From HK1 sp965202735 (GTDB taxonomy: Bacteria > Pseudomonadota > Gammaproteobacteria > HK1), in contig OZ241844.1 in assembly GCA_965202735.1 (NCBI GenBank), forward strand, positions 3,844,001 to 3,908,000: a DNA stretch of 64,000 bases, given 5' to 3'. Below the pieces are notes generated by a model, which made no database searches, was not told where the DNA came from, and saw only the letters and a program-made list of their open reading frames with translations. The position numbers and the translations under genes were made by a program. Shown here in pieces: positions 28,770-39,722 of this stretch (position 1 is the stretch's first letter; each line of letters begins with the position of its first letter).

Positions 28770-29697
28770 CGCGAGCCTCCCTACCCTCCGGAGCCGGCCG
28801 GCCCGGCGCCCCGGCGAGTCTACTGCCCCGTCCCTTCCGGCGCGAGGCACCCTCCACGCCGAGCTCGAAGGTGACGTCGCCGGTCGCCGCGCCGCCCGCA
28901 TCGAAGCTCCGCTCCACGAAGACCCCGGCGCCTCCCGCGTCGAGCAGGATGGCGGCCGATGCCCGCGTTCCGTAGTCCGGCCCGATGATGAACCGTGACG
29001 CGCGCCACTGCATGCGTCCGGGGTCGCTTTCGGTGTCGGCCGCGGGCGCTTCGTCGTGTCGCGGATCGCCCGGTGCGGGCCGGACCCCGGGCGCGGCACG
29101 CTGTCGGACGGGCGCTTCGTCGTGCCGCGGCCCGTCCGGTGCGAGGAGGGCGAGGAGATCGGAGGCCTGCACCTCGGGGCCGGCGAGAAGCCGCTCCAGC
29201 TCCGCCTTGCCGCCCGTCACCCGGGGCCACGGAGTGTCGAGGAGATGGTTGCTCAGTCCGTACACCCCGGGGTCGAGCCGGACGACGCCCCGGGAGCGGT
29301 TCGACGCGAACGCCAGCGTGTCCCCGTCCATGGCGAGCAGGCTGAACCCGTTGTAGCGATGGCCTTCTGCCATGACGCGGCCGAGATATGCCTCCGCCGG
29401 CTCGTCTCCGGCGACGAACCCGCTGACGAGCGCCCCGCGGGACGGGGCGGCGGGGAGGCGATCCGCGAACGGGTCCCGGTAGTTGGTGATCGCCGCGAAG
29501 CGGCCCGCGGCGCCGGCTCCCATCCCGACCCCCAGCCACGTTCCGCCCGCCTCCAGATCCCGGCCCGCGAGCACGCCGGGGGCGTCGTCCCACCAGTGGA
29601 CGGGCAGGGCGGGGCGGGCGTGGTGCTCGTCCCGGTTCGCGGCGACCACGAGGCGATGGCGCGCATGGCGTTGCCATGCGACGAAGATCAGGCACAT
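28759..29697 (-). CDS. NRDE family protein (TANGO2-like)
   Basis: This 312-aa protein starts MCLIFVAW and has the family-defining motif AANRDEHHARP with Asn21-Arg22-Asp23-Glu24. Cys2 is placed as in Ntn-type hydrolases. The family includes human TANGO2, whose molecular role is still debated. The region near residues 210-250 contains two copies of a PxxPRHDEAP phrase, an internal repeat not usual for the family. It overlaps the HIT gene by 11 bp, so the two form an operon. Its first 22 bp lie inside a 116-bp tandem duplication shared with the icmF end. Confidence 0.87.
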   Translation of the reverse strand: MCLIFVAWQRHARHRLVVAANRDEHHARPALPVHWWDDAPGVLAGRDLEAGGTWLGVGMGAGAAGRFAAITNYRDPFADRLPAAPSRGALVSGFVAGDEPAEAYLGRVMAEGHRYNGFSLLAMDGDTLAFASNRSRGVVRLDPGVYGLSNHLLDTPWPRVTGGKAELERLLAGPEVQASDLLALLAPDGPRHDEAPVRQRAAPGVRPAPGDPRHDEAPAADTESDPGRMQWRASRFIIGPDYGTRASAAILLDAGGAGVFVERSFDAGGAATGDVTFELGVEGASRRKGRGSRLAGAPGRPAPEGREARDAA

Positions 29698-29906
29698 GGG
29701 ACGGACCTCTCCCGGCGCGTCACATGCTCCGCCGGTACTGTCCGCCGACCTCGAACAGGGCGCCGGTGATCTGCCCGAGCGAGCGGCAACCATGCGACGA
29801 AGATCAGGCACATGGGACGGGCCTCTCCCGGCGCGTCACATGCTCCGCCGGTACTGTCCGCCGACCTCGAACAGGGCGTCGGTGATCTGCCCGAGCGAGC
29901 AGCAAC
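29676..29906. repeat. 116-bp tandem duplication spanning NRDE start and icmF end
   Basis: 29676-29791 and 29792-29906 match with only three visible differences. Each unit holds the first codons of the NRDE gene and the last roughly 24 codons of icmF. The NRDE gene uses the left unit and icmF the right. The left unit therefore carries a second, unused icmF terminus and the right unit a dead NRDE start with its ribosome site. Confidence 0.93.
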
Positions 29907-32900
29907 GCACCGCGTCCATCAGGACCGCGAAGACGTTCTCCTCCCGGATCACCGCGTCGCGCAGCCGTTCGAGCGCGGCCGGCGCCGCCGCCGCGTGCCG
30001 TTCGTGGAACGCGGCCAGCCGCTCGATCTGGCGCTCCTTCTCCTCCCCGGTCGAGCGGGCGAGGGCGATCGTCGTCGCGTCGGGCGGCGGGTCCGGGTTG
30101 AGGTAGGTGTTCACTCCGACGATGGGAAGCGAGCCGTCGTGCTTCTTCCGCTCGTAGAGGATCGACTCGTCCTGGATCTTCCCGCGCTGGTAGCCCGTCT
30201 CCATCGCCCCGAGCACGCCGCCGCGGTCCGCGATCCGGTCGAACTCCGCGAGCACCGCCTCCTCCACCAGATCGGTGAGCTCCTCGATGATGAACGCGCC
30301 CTGGTTCGGGTTCTCGTTCTTCCCGAGGCCCCACTCCCTGTTGATGATCATCTGGATGGCGAGCGCGCGCCGCACCGACTCCTCGGTCGGGGTGGTGATC
30401 GCCTCGTCGTAGGCGTTGGTGTGCAGGCTGTTGCAGTTGTCGTAGGTCGCGATGAGCGCCTGCAGGGTGGTGCGGATGTCGTTGAAGTCGATCTCCTGCG
30501 CGTGGAGCGAGCGCCCGGAGGTCTGGATGTGGTACTTGAGCTTCTGGCCGCGCTCGTCCGCGCCGTACTTCTCGCGCATCGCGACCGACCAGATCCGCCG
30601 CGCCACCCGCCCCATCACCGAGTACTCGGGGTCCATCCCGTTGGAGAAGAAGAAGGAGAGGTTCGGCGCGAGGTCGTCGATGCGCATCCCGCGCGCGAGG
30701 TACGCCTCGACGTAGGTGAAGCCGTTGGCGAGGGTGAACGCGAGCTGCGAGATGGGGTTCGCTCCCGCCTCGGCGATGTGGTAGCCCGAGATCGACACCG
30801 AGTAGAAGCTCCGCACCCGGTGCCCGATGAACCACTCCTGGATGTCGCCCATCACCTTGAGCGAGAACTCGGTGGAGAAGATGCAGGTGTTCTGCCCCTG
30901 GTCCTCCTTGAGGATGTCCGCCTGCACCGTGCCGCGCACGTTGGCGAGCGCCCACTCGCGGACCGCCTCCGCTTCCTCGCGCGCCGGCTCGCGCCCGTGC
31001 CCGCTCCGGAACCGGTCGAGCTGCTGGTCGATGGCGGTGTCGAGGAACATCGCGAGGATCGTCGGGGCCGGGCCGTTGATGGTCATCGACACCGACGTGG
31101 CGGGATCGCACAGATCGAAGCCGTCGTACAGCGCCTTCATGTCGTCGAGGGTCGCGATGGACACCCCGGAGTTGCCCACCTTGCCGTAGATGTCGGGACG
31201 CCGGGCGGGGTCGAACCCGTAGAGCGTCACCGAGTCGAACGCGGTCGAAAGCCGCTTCGCCGGGGCGTGCCCGGAGAGCATCCGGAACCGGCGGTTGGTG
31301 CGGAACGCGTCGCCCTCGCCGGCGAACATGCGCGACGGGTCCTCTCCCTCGCGCTTGAAGGGGAACACGCCGGCGGTGAACGGGAAGCGTCCGGGCAGGT
31401 TCTCCTTCATCAGGAACTTCAGGATCTCGCCCTCGTCGCGGAAGCGCGGCAGCGCGACCCTGGGGACGGAGGTCCCGGAGAGCGTGACGTGGCGCAGGGC
31501 GGTGCGCGTCTCGCGCCCGCGCACCGCCACCACGTACTCGTCGCCGGAGTAGCTCTCCACCAGCGCCGGCCAGCCCTCGATCAGCGCCCGGGCCTGCGGA
31601 TCGAGCGCCTGGTCACGCGCGTCCTCGAGCCGGGCGAGGGCGGCGGCGCCGGACTCCCCGGCGTCCTCGAGGAGACGGCGCGCCTCGCGCAGATGCTGGC
31701 GCTCCCGCGCGAGCGCCACCTGCCGCTCGATGCGGGCGTGGTACCCGCGCACCGTCTGCGCGATCTCGGAGAGATAGCGGGTGCGGCCGGCGGGGACGAT
31801 GGCGCGGGTGTGCGACGAGGCGCGCACCTCCGGCGCCGGCAGAGCGCCGTCGGCCCAGTCGACGAGCCCGCGCGCTCTCAGGACCGCGGCCAGACGGTGG
31901 TAGAGCGCGGTCACCCCGTCGTCGTTGAACCGTGACGCGATGGTGCCATGGACCGGCATCTCCTCGACCGGAGTCGAGAACGCCTCGCGGTTGCGCTGCA
32001 CCTGCCTGCTCACGTCGCGCAGCGCGTCCCCGGCGCCCTTGCGGTCGAACTTGTTGATGGCGACGAGGGCGGCGAAGTCGAGCATGTCGATCTTCTCGAG
32101 CTGGCTCGCGGCGCCGAACTCCGGCGTCATCACGTACACCGGCACGTCCACGAAGGGAACGATGCCCGCATCGCCCTGGCCGATGCCGCTCGTCTCCACG
32201 ATCACGATGTCGAAGCCCGCGACGCGGGTCGCGGCGACGATGTCCGCGAACGCGGCCGGGACCTCGTTGCCCGAGACCCGCGTCGCCAGGGAGCGCATGT
32301 AGACGTTCGGGTGGCCGATCGCGTTCATCCGGATGCGGTCCCCGAGCAGCGCCCCGCCGGTCCGGCGCCGCGACGGGTCGACCGCGAGCACCGCGATGCG
32401 CAGCGCGTCGCGCCGGTCGAGGCGGAGCCGCCGCACCAGCTCGTCGGTGAGCGACGACTTGCCCGAGCCGCCGGTGCCGGTGATGCCGACGACGGGGGGC
32501 GAGGCCAGGGCGCCCGAGCGCTCGCGGATCGATGCGCGCAGGGAGGGGTCGAGGCTGCCGTCCTCGATGGCGGTGATGGTCCGCGCGAGCGCGCGGCGGT
32601 CGCCGGCGGCGAGCGCGTCGAGGTCGCGCGGCGCGGTGCGGCGCGTATCGGGACCGCAGCGGGCGATCATGTCGTCGACCATGCCGCGCAGGCCCATGGC
32701 GCGGCCGTCCTCCGGGGAGTAGACCCGGGCGACGCCGTGCGCGTGCAGCTCGCGCATCTCCTCGGGGACGATCACGCCGCCGCCGCCGCCGAACACGCGG
32801 ACCGCGGACCCGCCGCGCTCGCGGAGCATGTCCACCATGTACCTGAAGTACTCGACGTGTCCGCCCTGGTACGAGCTCACCGCGACGGCGTGGGCGTCCT

Positions 32901-33126
32901 CGTCGAGCGCGGCGACCACGATCTCCTCCACCGAGCGGTTGTGCCCGAGGTGGATGATCTCGGCGCCCGCCGACTGGAGGATCCGGCGCATGATGTTGAT
33001 CGACGCGTCGTGTCCGTCGAACAGGCTCGCCGCGGTCACGAAGCGGAGCCGCGCGGCGGCGCCGGCGGCGCGCTCCCGGCGGGAACCGGTGCGAGGCGGC
33101 GGTTCGACGAGTGCGGGTTCGGCCAT
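29836..33126 (-). CDS. icmF: Fused acyl-CoA mutase IcmF (isobutyryl-CoA mutase with built-in G-protein chaperone)
   Basis: This 1096-aa protein shows the IcmF architecture. An N-terminal adenosylcobalamin-binding domain (LFDGHDASINIMRRIL, residues 35-50) is followed by a MeaB/ArgK-type GTPase with P-loop GTGGSGKSS (217-225) and then a methylmalonyl-CoA-mutase-like catalytic domain from about residue 540. IcmF interconverts isobutyryl-CoA and n-butyryl-CoA (some members isovaleryl/pivalyl-CoA); the GTPase gates cofactor loading. The ATG at 33126 (MAEPALVEPP) gives the usual family length. Further upstream is Pro/Ala-rich spacer with GGGGCC repeats. The 3' end lies in a tandem duplication. The mmsB gene at 62.6 kb and the SDR suggest branched-chain acyl metabolism. 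Confidence 0.95.
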   Translation of the reverse strand: MAEPALVEPPPRTGSRRERAAGAAARLRFVTAASLFDGHDASINIMRRILQSAGAEIIHLGHNRSVEEIVVAALDEDAHAVAVSSYQGGHVEYFRYMVDMLRERGGSAVRVFGGGGGVIVPEEMRELHAHGVARVYSPEDGRAMGLRGMVDDMIARCGPDTRRTAPRDLDALAAGDRRALARTITAIEDGSLDPSLRASIRERSGALASPPVVGITGTGGSGKSSLTDELVRRLRLDRRDALRIAVLAVDPSRRRTGGALLGDRIRMNAIGHPNVYMRSLATRVSGNEVPAAFADIVAATRVAGFDIVIVETSGIGQGDAGIVPFVDVPVYVMTPEFGAASQLEKIDMLDFAALVAINKFDRKGAGDALRDVSRQVQRNREAFSTPVEEMPVHGTIASRFNDDGVTALYHRLAAVLRARGLVDWADGALPAPEVRASSHTRAIVPAGRTRYLSEIAQTVRGYHARIERQVALARERQHLREARRLLEDAGESGAAALARLEDARDQALDPQARALIEGWPALVESYSGDEYVVAVRGRETRTALRHVTLSGTSVPRVALPRFRDEGEILKFLMKENLPGRFPFTAGVFPFKREGEDPSRMFAGEGDAFRTNRRFRMLSGHAPAKRLSTAFDSVTLYGFDPARRPDIYGKVGNSGVSIATLDDMKALYDGFDLCDPATSVSMTINGPAPTILAMFLDTAIDQQLDRFRSGHGREPAREEAEAVREWALANVRGTVQADILKEDQGQNTCIFSTEFSLKVMGDIQEWFIGHRVRSFYSVSISGYHIAEAGANPISQLAFTLANGFTYVEAYLARGMRIDDLAPNLSFFFSNGMDPEYSVMGRVARRIWSVAMREKYGADERGQKLKYHIQTSGRSLHAQEIDFNDIRTTLQALIATYDNCNSLHTNAYDEAITTPTEESVRRALAIQMIINREWGLGKNENPNQGAFIIEELTDLVEEAVLAEFDRIADRGGVLGAMETGYQRGKIQDESILYERKKHDGSLPIVGVNTYLNPDPPPDATTIALARSTGEEKERQIERLAAFHERHAAAAPAALERLRDAVIREENVFAVLMDAVRCCSLGQITDALFEVGGQYRRSM

Positions 33127-33262
33127 GTCCTCGTCTCCGGTAGCGGTCTTCGCGGGGGCCGGGGCCGGGGCCGGGGTCCGGCACGGGCATCGCCCGGCCC
33201 CTGACGCTGCCGGCGTCATGCGGACCTCCCGATGACGATGACCCGGCGCCGGATGTTCAGCC

Positions 33263-33374
33263 ATTCCCGCCAGGTGGGAACAGACCCCTGAAATCCCCTC
33301 GACTCGACGCCCCGAAGGTCGAGATCGCACCACGATTCCACCACGGCACGGCCTCTTCCGGCGCTGGCGGGAAT
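33263..33374. repeat. Inverted-repeat element, family ATTCCCGCCAG, copy 1
   Basis: This 112-bp element is bounded by ATTCCCGCCAG and CTGGCGGGAAT, a perfect 11-bp inverted pair. The interior shares CCCCTCG, GCGCCCCGA or CGCCCCGA, GGTCGAG and CCACGG-ACGGCCTCT with the element at 53631-53751. It sits in the divergent intergenic region between icmF and ppk1. No coding potential was seen. Confidence 0.8.
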
Positions 33375-33398
33375 CGCTGCCGGATATATCCGGCAGCG
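33375..33398. promoter_or_regulatory. 24-bp perfect palindrome between divergent icmF and ppk1
   Basis: The sequence from CGCTGCCGGATA to its mirror TATCCGGCAGCG is a perfect 24-bp palindrome centred on 33386/33387, directly adjoining the repeat element. Its place between divergent genes, 76 bp before the ppk1 start, suits an operator for a dimeric regulator. It could instead be part of the repeat element, but the copy at 53.6 kb lacks it. Confidence 0.5.
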
Positions 33399-33473
33399 TC
33401 TCCATGACTCGAGGTGCTGGTAGTCTACGCTGTCCCGGCCTCGAACCGGCGAGGCATGCGCAGGAGCGAGCTC

Positions 33474-35855
<2,382 letters not shown>

Positions 35856-36038
35856 CGCGCCTGCCGCCCATGCCGTCCCGGCCCGTCAGCGCGCCCGGGG
35901 ATGCGGTCTCCGGGGCGTCGCCGACTTCCGGGATCGGGAGGCGCGAGTCCATGAGATGGGCCTCCCCGATCTTCGATACAGTATGCGGGCGCGGTTTCCG
36001 CCACTCCATCCGACGAGGGCCGACGAGGGCCAGCAACG

Positions 36039-36641
36039 ATGTCCGACCCCATCGAGTTCTACTTCGACTTCTCCTCCCCCTACGGCTACCTCGCCGCCGA
36101 GTGCATCGACGACCTCGCGGCGCGTCATGGCCGCGACGTGGCGTGGCGTCCCTACCTCATGGGCGTGGCGATGAAGGTCACGGGCTCCGCCCCGCTCGTG
36201 CGCCGGCCGATGGTGGGCGCCTACTCCAGGCATGACATGGCGCGCAGCGCCCGGCGTCTGAAGGTGCCGTTCCGGTTTCCCGAGCCCTTTCCGATCGCGA
36301 CCATCGCGGCCTGCCGCGCCGTGTACTGGACGGAGCGGGCCGGCGCCGAAGCGGCGAAATCCCTGGCGAGGGCGCTCTACCGCGCCTACTTCGCCGATGG
36401 GCGGAACATCTCCGAGGCCGACATGGTGGCGGACGTCGCCGCCACTTCGGGCGCCGACCGTGACGCACTGCTTGCAGGCATTCAGGAGCCCGCGATCAAG
36501 GACCGCCTGAAGGAGGTGACGAACGCCGCGGTCGAGCGCGGGATCTTCGGCTCGCCGTTCTTCGTGGTCGACGGCGAGCCGTTCTGGGGTCACGACCGGA
36601 TGGACGAGGTCGAGCGGTGGCTCGAGGCGGGAGGCTGGTGA
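36039..36641 (+). CDS. 2-hydroxychromene-2-carboxylate isomerase family protein (DsbA/GST-kappa fold)
   Basis: This 200-aa protein has the FYFDFSSPYGYLA start with the conserved serine near residue 12, where glutathione binds in kappa-class enzymes, and the C-terminal GIFGSPFFVVDGEPFWGHDRM. Family members isomerise ring-cleavage products of naphthalene-type aromatics, using glutathione, but many are of unknown substrate. No other aromatic-degradation genes adjoin it. A second, different member lies at 42842-43492. Confidence 0.88.
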   Translation: MSDPIEFYFDFSSPYGYLAAECIDDLAARHGRDVAWRPYLMGVAMKVTGSAPLVRRPMVGAYSRHDMARSARRLKVPFRFPEPFPIATIAACRAVYWTERAGAEAAKSLARALYRAYFADGRNISEADMVADVAATSGADRDALLAGIQEPAIKDRLKEVTNAAVERGIFGSPFFVVDGEPFWGHDRMDEVERWLEAGGW

Positions 36642-36651
36642 CGCTCCGGCC

Positions 36652-36731
36652 GGCCAGAATTCCGGGCGAAGAGGGTCTCGGTGGAAATAACCTGCTGAAT
36701 CAATTGAAGATGGTCGGGAGAACCAATCATC
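36652..36731. repeat. Diverged fragment of the 159-bp mobile element
   Basis: About 80 bp align to the right part of the elements at 46272-46430 and 48696-48854. Shared blocks are AATTCCGG-CGAAG, GAATCAATTG-AGATG-TCG and GAGAAC-AATCA-CCC. The left half is missing. It starts 11 bp after the HCCA isomerase stop. Confidence 0.75.
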
Positions 36732-36860
36732 CCGATGCAAGGTTTCATCCGCGCTGTCCGCCGCCCCGTTTCTGGTAGAGTCCATTGCCGTGCGTCATGA
36801 GAACCGGCCGTCTCCCGGAGGGGGCGGATCGGGCGTGACACGCATCGGCCGCCCACCGGC

Positions 36861-36929
36861 GGTAGTGGGTCAGTTTGAACTTCTTCCTCGACCGACATGG
36901 CGATCCTGAAGCCAAACTGACCCACTACC
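36861..36929. repeat. 69-bp palindromic element, copy A (perfect 17-bp stem)
   Basis: GGTAGTGGGTCAGTTTG (36861-36877) and CAAACTGACCCACTACC (36913-36929) form a perfect 17-bp inverted pair around a 35-nt centre containing CTTCTTCCTCGACCG. The same element occurs at 63494-63563 (inverted) and 6144-6213. The stem differs from copy B by matched changes on both arms. It lies in the 375-bp intergenic region upstream of the TRAP operon, 88 bp before its start codon. Confidence 0.88.
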
Positions 36930-37007
36930 CCACTGGCGCCTCGGTAGACGGCGCGGGCGGAGGCGGGCAGTATCGTCTCGACAACGTCAGGAAACTGCGA
37001 CATGCAA

Positions 37008-37013
37008 GGAGGA
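37008..37013 (+). promoter_or_regulatory. Consensus ribosome-binding site AGGAGG for the TRAP binding protein
   Basis: AGGAGG lies 3-4 bp before the ATG at 37017. It decides the start against an in-frame ATG at 37002 that would place the site inside the coding sequence. A perfect site suits a highly made periplasmic binding protein. Confidence 0.85.
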
Positions 37014-37016
37014 GTC

Positions 37017-38096
37017 ATGTTCAAGAAACACGCACGATCCATCGTGGCGGCCGGCCTCGCCGGCTCCGTCGCACTGGTGGCGGCGCTCGACGCGAGCGCG
37101 CAGGAGCGGGTCCGCTGGAAGATGCAGAGCACGTGGGGGAGCAACATCCCGGGCCTCGGCGCCTCGGGAGTCCGGTTCTCCGAGCGTATCGAGCAGATGT
37201 CCGACGGCAACTTCCAGGTCAGGTTCCAGGAGCCGGGCGCCCTGGTGCCGAGCCTGGAGGCATTCGACGCGGTCTCCAAGGGCTCCATCGACGCGGCCTG
37301 GACGACCCCCGGCTACCACGTCGGCAAGCTGGGCAAGGCCATCTCGTTCTTCACCGCCGTCCCGTTCGGACCCCAGATCAACGAGTTCCTGGCCTGGAGG
37401 TGGTTCGGCGGAGGCCGCGAGATTCTGGAGGAGAAGTTCTACGCTCCCCACAACGTGACTTCGCTCGTCAGCTTCTGCATCAGCCCCGAGACCTCGGGCT
37501 GGTTCAAGGAAGAGATCACCAACCCGGCGGAGCAGCTCAAGGGGCTCAAGATGCGGTTCTTCGGCCTCGGGGCCCTGGTGATGCAGAAGATGGGGGTCTC
37601 CACCCAGCTTCTCTCCGGCGCCGACATCTTCCCGGCTCTCGAGAAGGGCGTCATCGACGCCACCGAGTTCTCGATGCCGATCACCGACATCACCTACGGC
37701 TTCCACCAGGTCGCCACCTACAACTACTTCCCCGGCTGGCACCAGCAGGTCTCGTGCAGCGAGGTGCTGATGAACAAGGAGAAGTACGAGGCCCTGCCCG
37801 AGGCCTACAAGGCCATGCTGCAGGCCGCGGCGCGCGAGCAGGTGATCTGGACCTACGCGGAGACCGAGGCCACGAACCCGGTGGCGATGATGGAGATGCA
37901 GGAAAAGCACGGGGTCGTCGTCAAGCGCTGGGACGACGAGACCCTCGCCACGCTGGAACGCGCGTGGCTGGAGGTCATCGAGGAAACCTCGGCGGAAGAG
38001 CCGCTCTTCAAGGAAGTCGCGGACAGCTATCTCGCCTGGCGCCAGAAGTTCCGCATCTGGGGTGACGCCCAGGCGCTGAAGGGCACCTACCAGTAG
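37017..38096 (+). CDS. TRAP transporter solute-binding protein (DctP family)
   Basis: This 359-aa periplasmic protein starts MFKKHARSIVAAGLAGSVALVAAL, a signal peptide with cleavage near ASA-QE. The DctP fold is recognised by WKMQSTWGSN, GSIDAAWTTPGYH, the central GLKMRFFGLGALVMQKMGV and FHQVATYNYFPGWHQQ. The subgroup resembles binding proteins for mandelate/2-oxo acids or other carboxylates, with a carboxylate-binding arginine expected in LKMRFFGLG. The ligand is not determinable. It is followed by a strong hairpin and then the two permease genes, the usual arrangement for making more binding protein than permease. Confidence 0.92.
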   Translation: MFKKHARSIVAAGLAGSVALVAALDASAQERVRWKMQSTWGSNIPGLGASGVRFSERIEQMSDGNFQVRFQEPGALVPSLEAFDAVSKGSIDAAWTTPGYHVGKLGKAISFFTAVPFGPQINEFLAWRWFGGGREILEEKFYAPHNVTSLVSFCISPETSGWFKEEITNPAEQLKGLKMRFFGLGALVMQKMGVSTQLLSGADIFPALEKGVIDATEFSMPITDITYGFHQVATYNYFPGWHQQVSCSEVLMNKEKYEALPEAYKAMLQAAAREQVIWTYAETEATNPVAMMEMQEKHGVVVKRWDDETLATLERAWLEVIEETSAEEPLFKEVADSYLAWRQKFRIWGDAQALKGTYQ

Positions 38097-38134
38097 GCGG
38101 CATTCCGCAAGGAATGTTCAGTCGCCCGTCCGAA

Positions 38135-38164
38135 GCGCCCGGGACCCGCCGAGGTCCCGGGCGC
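38135..38164 (+). terminator. Intercistronic GC hairpin between TRAP binding protein and permease
   Basis: GCGCCCGGGACC and GGTCCCGGGCGC form a perfect 12-bp stem with a 6-nt loop (CGCCGA), 38 bp after the binding-protein stop. A smaller hairpin CATTCC-GCAA-GGAATG lies just before it at 38101-38116. No U-tract follows, so it is better read as an RNA-stabilising or attenuating element than as a full terminator. Confidence 0.65.
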
Positions 38165-38190
38165 ACAACCTCCGAACCGGGCTGAGCCAC

Positions 38191-39690
38191 ATGGAACGGA
38201 CCGACGCGAGCAGCCGGGACGAAAGACCCATCGGGCTGTACATCCTCGCAGGGCTCATCATCGTGGCGGCGGTGCTCTTCGTCGCCATCTGGAGCCTGCC
38301 CGACGCCGGGCGGCGGGAGGTGCTCTACTTCGCTCAGGACTACCTCCCGATCGCGATGTTCATGAGCCTCGCGGTCCTGCTCTTCTCCGGCTTCCCGGTC
38401 GCGTTCATCCTGGGCGGGCTCGCCCTGCTGTTCGGCCTCGTCGGCTACTTCATCGACTCCTTCTCGCTCATCGAATTCTTCAACTTCCTGCCCCGGATCT
38501 GGGGACAGGCGGCGGAGAACCTGGTGCTGGTCGCGGTACCCGCGTTCGTCTTCATGGGCATCATGATGGAGCGGAGCGGAATCGCCAACGAGCTTCTGTA
38601 CTGCGTGCAGGTCCTCCTCAAGCGGGTGCCGGGGGCGCTTGCCCTCGGGGTGACCATCATGGGCACCATCCTCGCGGCGATGACCGGCATCATCGGCGCG
38701 TCGGTCACCATGATGACCGCGCTCGCGCTCCCCACCATGCTCAAGCAGAAGTACAGCCCGGCGCTGTCCTGCGGGGTCATCGCCGCCTCGGGGACGCTGG
38801 GGATCCTGATCCCGCCGAGCATCATGCTCATCATCATGGCCGACCTCATGGCCGTCTCGGTCGGCAACGTGTTCATGGCCGCGCTGCTCCCGGGCCTGGT
38901 GCTCGCCGCGCTCTACCTCGTCTTCGTGGTGGTGGCGGCGACGCTGCGGCCGTCTCTGGCCCCGCCGCTGCCGCCGGACCTGCTGGCGGTGCGCAAGGGG
39001 GAGCTCGGCCCGCTGCTGATGCGCGCGTTCGTCCCGCCGGTGTTCCTCATCGGCATGATCAAGGGCTCGATCCTGTTCGGCTGGGCGACGCCGAGCGAAG
39101 CCGGGGCGGTCGGGGCGGTCGGGGCCCTCATCCTTGCCGCCTTCGCCGGCAACTTCAATCGGCGGGTCATCACCGGGGTCTGCCACACCTCGGCCCGCAC
39201 GGTGGCGATGATCTTCTTCATCATCATCAGCGCCACCTGCTTCGCCTACGTCTACCGGTCGCTCGGCGGCGACGACATCGTGGAGTACCTCATCCACGAG
39301 GCGGGTCTGGGCTCGTGGGGACTCCTGTTCCTCATCATGGCCATCGTGTTCGTACTCGGCTTCTTCCTCGACTGGATCGAGATCACCCTCATCGTCCTGC
39401 CGGTATTCTCCCCGCTGGTGGCCGGACTCGACTTCGGGGATCACGTCGCGAAGGCCGACATCACCTACTGGTTCATCATCCTGATGGCGGTGAACCTCCA
39501 GACCTCGTTCCTGACCCCGCCGTTCGGGTTCGCGCTGTTCTACCTCAAGGGCATCGCGCCGAAGGAGATCAGGATCCAGCAGATCTACCTCGGGATCATC
39601 CCCTTCGTGCTGCTGCAGGTGATTGGAGTGATCCTGGTGCTGACGTTTCCGGACCTGGCCCTCAAGCTGATGCACGGGATCTACGACTGA
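38191..39690 (+). CDS. TRAP transporter large permease (DctM family)
   Basis: This 499-aa protein is very hydrophobic, with about 12-13 membrane segments. The family's conserved loops are visible: FMGIMMERSGIANELL, IPPSIMLIIMADLMAVSVGNVF and FGWATPSEAGAVGAVGALI. DctM forms the Na+-driven transport channel with the small permease. An extra N-terminal helix (LYILAGLIIVAAVLFVAI) precedes the core. It lies 94 bp after the binding protein and 32 bp before the small permease. Confidence 0.94.
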   Translation: MERTDASSRDERPIGLYILAGLIIVAAVLFVAIWSLPDAGRREVLYFAQDYLPIAMFMSLAVLLFSGFPVAFILGGLALLFGLVGYFIDSFSLIEFFNFLPRIWGQAAENLVLVAVPAFVFMGIMMERSGIANELLYCVQVLLKRVPGALALGVTIMGTILAAMTGIIGASVTMMTALALPTMLKQKYSPALSCGVIAASGTLGILIPPSIMLIIMADLMAVSVGNVFMAALLPGLVLAALYLVFVVVAATLRPSLAPPLPPDLLAVRKGELGPLLMRAFVPPVFLIGMIKGSILFGWATPSEAGAVGAVGALILAAFAGNFNRRVITGVCHTSARTVAMIFFIIISATCFAYVYRSLGGDDIVEYLIHEAGLGSWGLLFLIMAIVFVLGFFLDWIEITLIVLPVFSPLVAGLDFGDHVAKADITYWFIILMAVNLQTSFLTPPFGFALFYLKGIAPKEIRIQQIYLGIIPFVLLQVIGVILVLTFPDLALKLMHGIYD

Positions 39691-39722
39691 GTCTTCCGGG
39701 GCCGGACCAAGGAGAGAAACCC

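Noticed and set aside
39361..39385. TTCTTCCTCGAC inside dctM considered as another hairpin-element copy.
   Set aside because: It encodes the conserved FFLDWIE segment of DctM and lacks the flanking inverted arms.
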